A stretch of DNA of 64,000 nucleotides from Pedobacter hiemivivus (GTDB taxonomy: Bacteria; Bacteroidota; Bacteroidia; Sphingobacteriales; Sphingobacteriaceae), in NCBI RefSeq assembly GCF_004331685.1, contig NZ_SJSM01000005.1:62001-126000 (forward strand), in the 5' to 3' direction. The notes beneath the pieces were generated by a model. That model was not told the origin of the DNA. It searched no databases and worked only from the letters and a program-made list of their open reading frames with translations. Of the stretch, positions 47,842-56,081 are shown piece after piece (within the stretch, counting starts at the first letter, position 1; each line of letters begins with the position of its first letter). Both the position numbers and the translations under genes were made by a program.

Positions 47842-48414
47842 TTATTTTTTTATTAAAGCTTTGATTTTTATTAAAGAGCGCTGAATAATATTGGATACCG
47901 ATTGATAATTAACACCTTGCTCTTCGCTAATCTCACTTATACTCATCCCCTTGATAAACCTACTAGAAATAATTCCACGCTGCCGATCTGTAAGTTGAGA
48001 TAAAAGTAAATCAAGAGTAAGATGATTCTGGGTTTGGGTCTCTCTGTCTATATATAAAGATTCAGGTGTTTTTTCATCTTCCCATGATTGCTCATCAACA
48101 GCTTCCAGGTATTGAACCTTACGATTGTGTTTCTTTACGGCATTTATAATACTATTTTTTACCGCTACAGCTAGATATAAAAAAATGTTATCGGTTGAAC
48201 TTAACCCTCTGCGCTTATTGTATATTTTGACAAATACATCCTGAATACAGTCTTTTACGACATCCCTATCTGATGAATAAAATACCCCGTATATAAACAA
48301 CTTTTGAAAATGTTGTTTATATACTTGGGCATAAGCTTCATCATCACCCATAAGAAACTTATTCCATAAAATGGAATCGGGTGACTCATGAAGCTTTTTA
48401 TCCTGCTTTTCCAA
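47842..48414 (-). CDS. ECF (sigma-70 family) RNA polymerase sigma factor (locus D)
   Basis: This 190-residue protein has sigma region 2 (VVKDCIQDVFVKIYNKRRGL) and region 4 (MSISEISEEQGVNYQSVSNI). The start is unusual. The frame follows the GH92 stop codon (TAG, 48421-48423) in phase: TAG, GAG, CAG, then TTG at 48414, and no ATG precedes region 2. The bases AGGAG overlap the GH92 stop and could serve as ribosome site, though only 3 bases before the TTG. Reinitiation after GH92 translation is therefore likely. Unlike the other three sigma factors it has no hydrophobic tail. Confidence 0.9.
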   Translation of the reverse strand: MEKQDKKLHESPDSILWNKFLMGDDEAYAQVYKQHFQKLFIYGVFYSSDRDVVKDCIQDVFVKIYNKRRGLSSTDNIFLYLAVAVKNSIINAVKKHNRKVQYLEAVDEQSWEDEKTPESLYIDRETQTQNHLTLDLLLSQLTDRQRGIISSRFIKGMSISEISEEQGVNYQSVSNIIQRSLIKIKALIKK

Positions 48415-48420
48415 CTGCTC

Positions 48421-50709
48421 CTACTCTTTTACCGTCGATAATGAATAAGGGTAGTCTGCACGATCCACTCCCCTTTTTTTGTTGGGTACTGCAGACATTT
48501 CAAACTCTAATACTCCTCCTTTTTGTAAGTCCGAATGACTTAACCAATTCTTGGAATATGCTTTTCCATTATATGTTAAGCTTTTAATATACCTGTTTTC
48601 CTTACTGTTTTTAGGCGCGTTAATCGTCAATACCTTCCCATTTTCAAGTTTCAAAGTTACCTTTTTAAATAAAGGTGCACCGATAACATATTGGTCAACT
48701 GCAGGTGTAACCGGGTAAAAACCCATGACAGAAAACACATACCATGCAGAGGTCTGACCATTATCTTCATCACCACAATAACCATCTGGAGTAGGTTTAT
48801 ACATTCGGTCCATAGTCTCCCGTACCCAATATTGGGTCTTCCATGGCGCACCTGCATAATTGTATAGGTAAATCATATGCTGTATCGGCTGGTTTCCATG
48901 TGCATACTGCCCCATGTTGGCAATCTGCATCTCGCGGATCTCATGAATTACGCTACCGTAATAGCTGTCATCAAAAACTGGAGGAAGTGTAAATACAGAA
49001 TCCAGTTTGGTCACAAACTTCTCTTTACCCCCCATTAATGTAGCCAAGCCGTCAATATCCTGAAATACAGACCAAGAGTAGTGCCAGCTATTTCCTTCCG
49101 TAAAAGCATCTCCCCATTTGAAAGGGTTAAATGGAGTCTGGAACTTTCCATCTGCATTTTTACCACGCATTAAGCCTGTTGAAGCATCAAACAGGTTCTT
49201 GTAATTCATGCTGCGTTTTTTATAAATCTCGATTTCTGAAGCAGGTTTTTTTAATGCTTTGCCCAACTGATAAATGGTAAAATCATCATAGGCATACTCT
49301 AAAGTTCTTGCTGCATTTTCGTTGATCTTCACATCGTAAGGTACATAACCCAGCTCGTTGTAGTATTTAACACCACGGCGACCTGTTGCCTGCGGCCCTT
49401 CATTGTTCGCACCATGCTTAAGGGCTTCCCATAAGGTATTAATATCATACCCACGCCCTCCTTTAATGTAAGCGTCTGCAACAACTGAAGCTGAATTATT
49501 ACCGATCATACAGTCTGCATAAGCGGGGCTTGACCATTCTGGCAACCATCCGCCTTCTTTATAGTCATTAATTAAGCCTTCCTGCATTTCTTTGTTTACG
49601 GATGGGTACATCATATTCAGGAAGGGGTACAATGCCCTGAAAGTATCCCAGAACCCAGTGCCTCCAAACCTGTAACCAGGTAAGGTTTTCCCAGTGTATG
49701 GACTCCAATGCACGACTTTATTGCTTTTGTCCAATTCATACATCTTATGCGGGAAAAACAACATGCGATATAAGCTGGAATAGAATGTTCGTGTTTGATC
49801 CACAGTACCACCCTCTACAGCAATTCTGCTTAAGGTTTTATTCCAGATTGCTTTTCCTTTTTGTTTTGTAGTCTCAAAATTATCGTTGGACAATTCTCTG
49901 CTTAGGTTAAGCTCTGCCTGCTCAAAACTGATGAATGATGAAGCTACCTTCATGTTGACCTGTTCGCCTTTTGCTGTTTTAAATCCAACAACAGCACCAG
50001 AATGATTTGCTGTAACCTCAAGCTCCCCTTTTAACAGTTCATTGCCTTCCCATCCGTTTGCAGAAGTAAAGGCTTTATCGAAATAAATGACAAAATAATT
50101 CTTAAAGTTTTCCAGTTTACCGCTACTGTAACGGGTACTGTAACCAATTATTTTACGCTCGGCAGGGATGATCTTAATGTAAGATCCTTTATCGAATGCA
50201 TCTACAACTATATAAGAATCATCTGATTTTGGGAAAGTGAAACGGAATTGTGCAGCTCTTTCCGTAGGCGTAATCTCTGTGGTTACATCTGCATCAGCAA
50301 GGTATACGCTATAATAATATGGCTTTACAATTTCGGATTTATGGGAGAACCAACTGGCCCTGTCATCCTGGTTAAACTTCATTTTACCAGTTACCGGCAT
50401 TATCGAAAATTGTCCGTAATCATTCATCCATGGAGATGGCTGATGTGTTTGCTTAAAACCCCTGATCTTATCTGCATCATAAGTATAAGCCCAGCCGTCG
50501 CCCATTTTACCGGTCTGTGGAGTCCAGAAATTCATTCCCCAAGGCATTGCAATTGTAGGATAAGTGTTTCCATTAGAAAGACTCGGCTTACTGGCTGTTC
50601 CCATTAAAGGGTTTACCCAGTCCACAGGGTCAGTGATTTTACCTACTGTCTGTGCAGACAAAGCAGAAGACACAAATAGTAGTGAGGCAGTCAAAAGTTC
50701 TTTAATCAT
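48421..50709 (-). CDS. GH92 family alpha-mannosidase
   Basis: This 762-residue secreted enzyme has a signal peptide (LLTASLLFVSSALSAQ) and the full GH92 layout: an N-terminal beta-sandwich (VDWVNPLMGTASKPSLSNGN) and an (alpha/alpha)6 catalytic domain. AFTEGNSWHYSW carries the likely general acid E538, and GDEDNGQTSAWYVFS (about 646-660) carries the Asp residues that act as base. GH92 enzymes are calcium-dependent exo-alpha-mannosidases, often alpha-1,2 or alpha-1,3; the exact linkage is not visible. It lies between the ROK kinase gene and the sigma gene, and its stop codon is in frame with the sigma gene. Confidence 0.94.
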   Translation of the reverse strand: MIKELLTASLLFVSSALSAQTVGKITDPVDWVNPLMGTASKPSLSNGNTYPTIAMPWGMNFWTPQTGKMGDGWAYTYDADKIRGFKQTHQPSPWMNDYGQFSIMPVTGKMKFNQDDRASWFSHKSEIVKPYYYSVYLADADVTTEITPTERAAQFRFTFPKSDDSYIVVDAFDKGSYIKIIPAERKIIGYSTRYSSGKLENFKNYFVIYFDKAFTSANGWEGNELLKGELEVTANHSGAVVGFKTAKGEQVNMKVASSFISFEQAELNLSRELSNDNFETTKQKGKAIWNKTLSRIAVEGGTVDQTRTFYSSLYRMLFFPHKMYELDKSNKVVHWSPYTGKTLPGYRFGGTGFWDTFRALYPFLNMMYPSVNKEMQEGLINDYKEGGWLPEWSSPAYADCMIGNNSASVVADAYIKGGRGYDINTLWEALKHGANNEGPQATGRRGVKYYNELGYVPYDVKINENAARTLEYAYDDFTIYQLGKALKKPASEIEIYKKRSMNYKNLFDASTGLMRGKNADGKFQTPFNPFKWGDAFTEGNSWHYSWSVFQDIDGLATLMGGKEKFVTKLDSVFTLPPVFDDSYYGSVIHEIREMQIANMGQYAHGNQPIQHMIYLYNYAGAPWKTQYWVRETMDRMYKPTPDGYCGDEDNGQTSAWYVFSVMGFYPVTPAVDQYVIGAPLFKKVTLKLENGKVLTINAPKNSKENRYIKSLTYNGKAYSKNWLSHSDLQKGGVLEFEMSAVPNKKRGVDRADYPYSLSTVKE

Positions 50710-50751
50710 ATCTGTATGTTATCAAATCTTATATTTATAGTACTAGATTTT

Positions 50752-51621
50752 TTAGGTTAAACTCCAACAAGAACCTGCACCAATAAGCGCAGCATCTTCT
50801 TTTAACTCGGCAATTTTTATTTCTGGACAGCAATTCTCTTTTTTAAGATATAGCTCCAAATAAGGCATGAAACACTCGTGTGCATTCACTATATTTCCAC
50901 CCAAAACTAGGAGATTCCCAGGCCTTTCCACAAGCAGCCCCTTAATAAACAGCCCCAAATTGTTACCAAATTCTTCAAATATTTGACGTTCGGGCTGCTC
51001 AAAGCATTCAGAACGATTTAGTTCCTTTACTCCCCGAATAGTCCTACCTGTAAGTTCAAAGTACCGCTTAACAAACCATCCGGTAGCCAAATAGTCTTCT
51101 GCAATACCATCTTTAAAAGTAGATTTCCACAATGCAGCATCTTCGGTTACTCCATCCTCAAAAAATGCAGAACCTAAACCCGTTCCCAGCGTTAGTCCGA
51201 TTGCCTTATCATACCCTTGAGCTGCACCTCCAAACGCTTCCCCCTTCAGAAATCCGGCAGCATCATTGATAAACCGAATGTTATCTGTTTTAATATTTAA
51301 ACGTGCAGCCAGTTCATGTTTAACATTTACGTTATACAAACTCTTAAATTTATCCTGATCCTTGATAAAGGAGATCCCATCATCATACTCGAAAGGTCCT
51401 GGAATTGCAATTCCAATTCTCTTTTCTGAAATATTCCCCACACCGAAAGATCCTTGGATGACATTGCACCAATTGTCAAAGATTGCCCCTGCTGAATCAC
51501 CAGAATTGACTTGTTTTCGTTGAAAGGAATCTTTGATCAATGTCCCGGCTGCTAAATCTACTAACGCTGCCGTTATATGTGAGCCACCTATATCAACACC
51601 TAACACAATAGGATTTTTCAT
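50752..51621 (-). CDS. ROK family sugar kinase-like protein without zinc motif
   Basis: This 289-residue cytoplasmic protein has the ATP-binding start VLGVDIGGSHITAAL, the catalytic Asp in RFINDAAGFLKGEAFGG (D120) and LTLGTGLGSAF. The usual ROK zinc motif (CxCGxxGCxE) and the GH before it are missing; the region reads ALWKSTFKDGIAEDYLATGW. It also lacks a DNA-binding domain, so it is kinase-like and not a repressor. In a mannan locus it may phosphorylate mannose or another hexose; the substrate is inferred. It is the first gene of the locus D transcript, 42 bases before GH92. Confidence 0.85.
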   Translation of the reverse strand: MKNPIVLGVDIGGSHITAALVDLAAGTLIKDSFQRKQVNSGDSAGAIFDNWCNVIQGSFGVGNISEKRIGIAIPGPFEYDDGISFIKDQDKFKSLYNVNVKHELAARLNIKTDNIRFINDAAGFLKGEAFGGAAQGYDKAIGLTLGTGLGSAFFEDGVTEDAALWKSTFKDGIAEDYLATGWFVKRYFELTGRTIRGVKELNRSECFEQPERQIFEEFGNNLGLFIKGLLVERPGNLLVLGGNIVNAHECFMPYLELYLKKENCCPEIKIAELKEDAALIGAGSCWSLT

Positions 51622-51650
51622 TTATATTCTTTGTTTGAATGAGTAATTGC

Positions 51651-51662
51651 TAAAACGTTTTA
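51651..51662. promoter_or_regulatory. LacI-family-type operator palindrome upstream of the ROK gene
   Basis: TAAAACGTTTTA is a perfect 12-base palindrome with a central CG, the form of LacI/GalR-family operators. It lies 30 bases before the ROK start and in the shared region between the ROK/GH92 genes and the divergent GH78 gene. No LacI-type regulator is encoded in the window. Confidence 0.5.
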
Positions 51663-51796
51663 CTAATATGAAAAATATATTTGAACATTACAAATTCCCT
51701 TGAAAAGAATAAATTTAGAATCTAGCAGGATGGTACAGGATGCGAATCCCCCATAAGGGATTTATTATTGCAATAATAACACCTAAATTTATACGA

Positions 51797-54481
51797 ATGA
51801 GCCACTATTTAAAGAATTTGTTTTTTCCATTACTGCTGTTGCTAATTACTTGGTCATCAGCTGGAATGGCCAAAGATCCCCTGGTCGTGAAACCTGCCAC
51901 CTTACAATGTGAATACCTCCTCAATCCGATAGGAATTGACGCGCTCAAACCGCGTTTATCCTGGTTAATGATAGATAATCGTCAGGATGCCAGGCAAACT
52001 GCTTATAGAATTATAGTTGGAAAGGATTCGATAGCAATCAGTAAAAGAATGGGGAATTCATGGGATTCCGGGAAGATAAATTCCTCAGATCGTCTAGTAA
52101 ACTATGGAGGGCAGCCGCTAGAAGCTTTCCACAAATATTTCTGGACCGTAGTGCTTTGGGACAAAAATGGAAAATTAGCTGCCCCTGGTCCGATTTCAAG
52201 TTTTGAAACAGGCATGATGACAGCAGCTCATTGGAAAGGTGACTGGATCAGTGATGGGAATGACATTAATAAGCGTCCTGCCCCGTATTTCAGGAAAGCA
52301 TTTGAATCTTCAAAACAGGTTAAATCGGCCAGGGCATATATCGCTGCTGCAGGATTATACGAGTTGTATCTGAATGGTAAAAAGATTGGTAACCACCGCT
52401 TGGATCCGATGTATACGCGTTTTGATAAAAGAAATTTATATGTGTCTTATGATGTGACTGCCCAGCTGCAAAAAGGCAGCAACGCAATCGGTGTTCTTCT
52501 CGGAAATGGCTGGTACAACCACCAGGCAATGGCAGTCTGGAATTTTGATAAAGCAGCCTGGAGGGCAAGACCTGCTTTTTGTATGGACCTCAGAATTACC
52601 TATACTGATGGCACAACAACAGTGATTACTTCGGGTAAAGACTGGAAAACCAGCTTAAGCCCAATCATATCAAATAATATTTATACTGCTGAGCATTATG
52701 ATTTCCGCCTGGAACAACCGGGATGGAATACCTCAGATTTTGACGATCGTAAATGGGAATCTGTTGTGGTAAGAAAAGCACCTTCAGACTTGGTGGTCAG
52801 TCAGGCCATGCAACCTATCCGGAATGTGAAAGAAATTCCGGTTAAATCGATGAAAAAACTGGATGATACGACTTATGTTTTTGACCTTGGTCAAAATATA
52901 TCCGGTGTAACTAAAATCAAGGTAAAGGGAGAAGATGGTACCATCCTCCGTTTAAAACACGGTGAACGCCTGTATGCCAATGGCAGAGTTGACCTTTCTA
53001 ATATTGATGTTTACTACCGCCCTAAAGATCAAACTGATCCTTTTCAAACAGATATCATCACCTTATCAGGAAAGGGACAACTTGAATTTATGCCCAAATT
53101 CAACTATAAAGGTTTTCAATATGTAGAAGTAACCAGCAGTAAACCAGTTCAGCTAAGTAAAGAAAGTATCACTGGCTACTTCATGCATAGCGATGTGGCT
53201 CCAAAAGGCAAAATCAGCTCATCTAATCCATTAATAGATAAGTTATGGTGGGCAACGAACAATTCTTATTTATCCAATCTTATGGGCTATCCTACAGATT
53301 GTCCGCAAAGGGAAAAAAACGGTTGGACTGGTGATGGACATTTCGCTATAGAAACGGGTCTGTTTAATTTTGACGGGATCACTGTTTATGAGAAATGGCT
53401 GGCAGACCACAGGGATGAGCAAAAGCCGGATGGTGTATTACCAGATATCATTCCTACCGGTGGCTGGGGATATGGAACCGCAAATGGAACCGACTGGACA
53501 AGTACCATTGCGATCATTCCATGGAACATCTACCTTTTTTACGGTGATAGCCAACTTCTGGCTGATAGCTATGACAGCATGAAAAAGTATGTGGATTACA
53601 TCACACAAATCAGTCCAGAGGGACTCACTACTTTTGGCCGCGGAGATTGGGTACCTGTTAAATCTAAATCCAACCTGGAATACACTTCATCTACCTATTA
53701 CTTTGTGGATGCAATTATTCTTGCAAAAACAGCCAAAATACTGCACAAACAAAAGGATTTCGACTATTACAGTAAACTCGCCGAAAAAATCAAAGCTTCG
53801 ATAAATAACAAATATTTTAACGCTGAAACGGGAATTTATGCTTCGGGAGTGCAGACTGAATTGAGTGTTGCCCTACAGTGGGGACTGGTACCAGAAGGAC
53901 TCAAAGCTAAGGTTGCGCAGAATCTGGCTAAAAGAGTTGCAGCAGATGGCATGCACCTGGATGTTGGAGTGCTTGGTGCCAAGGCGATATTAAATGCCCT
54001 TAGTGACAACGGACAGGCAGAAACGGCTTATAAGTTAGCTGCGCAGGACACTTACCCTTCCTGGGGATGGTGGATCGTAAACGGAGCTACTACCCTTTAT
54101 GAAAACTGGGACATTAAAGCAGAAAGGGATATCTCTTTAAATCATATGATGTTCGGTGAAATAGGTGGCTGGTTCTTTAAGGGATTAGGTGGCATTCATC
54201 CTGATGAGCAGTATCCTGGATTTAAGAGGATCCAGCTGCGTCCAAATTTTGTATCCGGGCTTAACCATTTCAAGGCAGAACATGAAGGCCCTTATGGTAA
54301 AATCGTCTCCGCATGGAAAAGATCAGGAAATAAGGTCGTTTATACCGTTACCATTCCAGCCAATTCGGATGCAGTGATTAGTTTTCCGGTAGCCGATGGT
54401 AAAAAAGTATACCGCAATGGTAAGGTCATCGCTTCGAAGGTCAAGCTTAATGCTGGTGTATATCAATTTGAAATCGCTTAA
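51797..54481 (+). CDS. GH78 family alpha-L-rhamnosidase
   Basis: This 894-residue secreted enzyme begins with a signal peptide (YLKNLFFPLLLLLITWSSAG). A frame from 51740 adds 19 residues, but the ATG at 51797 puts the signal at the N-terminus. The GH78 layout is present: N-terminal Fn3-like domain (LKPRLSWLMIDNRQDARQTA), carbohydrate-binding-type beta domain (ARAYIAAAGLYELYLNGKKI), then the (alpha/alpha)6 barrel. DCPQREKNGWTGDG holds E506 and D513, conserved in the family. It removes terminal alpha-L-rhamnose from plant or bacterial glycans. It is convergent with locus E, its most likely partner, but could also share control with the divergent ROK gene. Confidence 0.94.
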   Translation: MSHYLKNLFFPLLLLLITWSSAGMAKDPLVVKPATLQCEYLLNPIGIDALKPRLSWLMIDNRQDARQTAYRIIVGKDSIAISKRMGNSWDSGKINSSDRLVNYGGQPLEAFHKYFWTVVLWDKNGKLAAPGPISSFETGMMTAAHWKGDWISDGNDINKRPAPYFRKAFESSKQVKSARAYIAAAGLYELYLNGKKIGNHRLDPMYTRFDKRNLYVSYDVTAQLQKGSNAIGVLLGNGWYNHQAMAVWNFDKAAWRARPAFCMDLRITYTDGTTTVITSGKDWKTSLSPIISNNIYTAEHYDFRLEQPGWNTSDFDDRKWESVVVRKAPSDLVVSQAMQPIRNVKEIPVKSMKKLDDTTYVFDLGQNISGVTKIKVKGEDGTILRLKHGERLYANGRVDLSNIDVYYRPKDQTDPFQTDIITLSGKGQLEFMPKFNYKGFQYVEVTSSKPVQLSKESITGYFMHSDVAPKGKISSSNPLIDKLWWATNNSYLSNLMGYPTDCPQREKNGWTGDGHFAIETGLFNFDGITVYEKWLADHRDEQKPDGVLPDIIPTGGWGYGTANGTDWTSTIAIIPWNIYLFYGDSQLLADSYDSMKKYVDYITQISPEGLTTFGRGDWVPVKSKSNLEYTSSTYYFVDAIILAKTAKILHKQKDFDYYSKLAEKIKASINNKYFNAETGIYASGVQTELSVALQWGLVPEGLKAKVAQNLAKRVAADGMHLDVGVLGAKAILNALSDNGQAETAYKLAAQDTYPSWGWWIVNGATTLYENWDIKAERDISLNHMMFGEIGGWFFKGLGGIHPDEQYPGFKRIQLRPNFVSGLNHFKAEHEGPYGKIVSAWKRSGNKVVYTVTIPANSDAVISFPVADGKKVYRNGKVIASKVKLNAGVYQFEIA

Positions 54482-54494
54482 ACATAGACCATAA

Positions 54495-54526
54495 AAAAAG
54501 CCGACGGGAATTTCCGTCGGCTTTTT
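54495..54526. terminator. Bidirectional terminator between GH78 and susD of locus E
   Basis: AAAAAGCCGACGG (54495-54507) and CCGTCGGCTTTTT (54514-54526) form a perfect 13-bp stem with a six-base loop. It lies 14 bases after the GH78 stop and 20 bases after the end of the convergent susD. Confidence 0.95.
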
Positions 54527-54545
54527 ATGTTTACAACTATACCTG

Positions 54546-56063
54546 TTATTGTGGGTTCTGCGGTAAATTATCCAATGTCACTTCCCGTTGTGGGATTTGA
54601 AGCAACAGTTTATTCTGCGTTACCTGGTAAGAACCTGCAGGGAACTGGGAAGGCGCTTTCAGGATTTCCCTTTGACCATGCGCATTCATTACTGCTATGG
54701 CCGTTCCTGTTCTAACAAGGTCATACCACCGGTGGTTCTCAAAAGCAAGTTCGATTTTCCGTTCTTGATAAATCGCATCTCTAAAGGCAGCCTGCGAATT
54801 CACATTCAGTGCAGGTATCGGATTACCAGAAGTTTTAAACGGAAGTCCAGCTCTTCTTCTGATTTCATTTAGCAAAGTAAAGGCCTCTCCGTTAGCAACA
54901 AATCCACCTTCGTTCAAACACTCCGCAATCATCAGCATTACATCAGCATACCGAATAACGGGAAAGTTGACATTGGTCTGTCCTGGTTGAACAAATCCCT
55001 GGTTGTATTTTTTAACATAGGGTACCGCCACAAAACCAGATGCATCTGTAAAACCCTCGCCCAGCGACACATTCTTCCTTAAGTCTCCTGCTTCATAAGC
55101 ACTGATCAAATCAGTTGTTGGGGTATTCCATCCACTTCCAAAGCTAAGATTGGTCTTACTATCCCCTGTTACCACAGACCCGGAATTAAATGGGGCAAAC
55201 TGGTACATAAAATTGCTCGACAGGTTAGTACCGGCAGTAGAATAATACTGGATTTCGAAAACAGATTCTACATTGTTCTTCTCTGTGGTAAGAAATATAG
55301 ATGCATAGGTAGCCATTAAACTATAGCCGGTTACTTTTCTTAGCGCAATCAATGCGTCCGAAAACTTTCTTTGGGTCATGTAAACCTCGCCTAAAAGTGC
55401 ATTTGCAGAACCTTTTGATACCCGTCCTTTATCTCCCGAAGGATATGAGGATGCATCAGGCAGATTGTTAGCAGCATCGTTCAGATCGGTTATGATCTGA
55501 TTGTAGACTTCATCTGCACTTGCCCTGCCTTTGGACGGGGAATCGCTTGGCGACTTGGTTACCGACAGTCTTAGCGGCACGCCACCAAACTGTCTTACCA
55601 GGTTAAAGTAATGAAATGCTCTTAAAAACTTGACCTCCCCTATAGCCTGATTTTTTGCAACGGCCGACATTTCTATAGCGTCTACGTGATCCAACACATC
55701 ATTACATCGCATTATTGCAGTGTAAGAATCTCTCCAATAATCCTGAAGAAGCGTATTTGAGGAGCTCGCCAGAAACTGATCTACAAGTTCCCTGTTTTCC
55801 TGGCCTCTTTGAGGGGCATTGTACTGGAAGGTTGTATTGTCAGACCTCATTTCACCAAAAAGCCAGTAACTGAACGACCCCATGCCCCGAAGAGAACTGT
55901 AAGCCCCATTTACGCCTTGTTTGAGATCAGATTCTGTTTTCCAGAAATTCGTTCCACTTAGGTTCGATTCAGGAGGTTGTTCTAAAAAACCCTTTTTACA
56001 TGATTGCATATTAAGCAATAGTGTCAGTGATGCCAGGACAATATATTTTGAGTTATTTTTCAT
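54546..56063 (-). CDS. SusD/RagB family nutrient-binding lipoprotein (locus E)
   Basis: This 505-residue SusD homologue has a lipobox MQSC (C22), KKGFLEQPPESNLSGTNFWK, the helix EVKFLRAFHYFNLVRQFGGV, and the C-terminal blocks ERKIELAFENHRWYDLVRTG and LLQIPQREVTLD. It ends just before the strong terminator shared with the GH78 gene and lies 18 bases after susC. The ligand may be a rhamnose-containing glycan, judged only from the neighbouring rhamnosidase. Confidence 0.94.
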   Translation of the reverse strand: MKNNSKYIVLASLTLLLNMQSCKKGFLEQPPESNLSGTNFWKTESDLKQGVNGAYSSLRGMGSFSYWLFGEMRSDNTTFQYNAPQRGQENRELVDQFLASSSNTLLQDYWRDSYTAIMRCNDVLDHVDAIEMSAVAKNQAIGEVKFLRAFHYFNLVRQFGGVPLRLSVTKSPSDSPSKGRASADEVYNQIITDLNDAANNLPDASSYPSGDKGRVSKGSANALLGEVYMTQRKFSDALIALRKVTGYSLMATYASIFLTTEKNNVESVFEIQYYSTAGTNLSSNFMYQFAPFNSGSVVTGDSKTNLSFGSGWNTPTTDLISAYEAGDLRKNVSLGEGFTDASGFVAVPYVKKYNQGFVQPGQTNVNFPVIRYADVMLMIAECLNEGGFVANGEAFTLLNEIRRRAGLPFKTSGNPIPALNVNSQAAFRDAIYQERKIELAFENHRWYDLVRTGTAIAVMNAHGQREILKAPSQFPAGSYQVTQNKLLLQIPQREVTLDNLPQNPQ

Positions 56064-56081
56064 TGTTGATTCGATTAAAGT

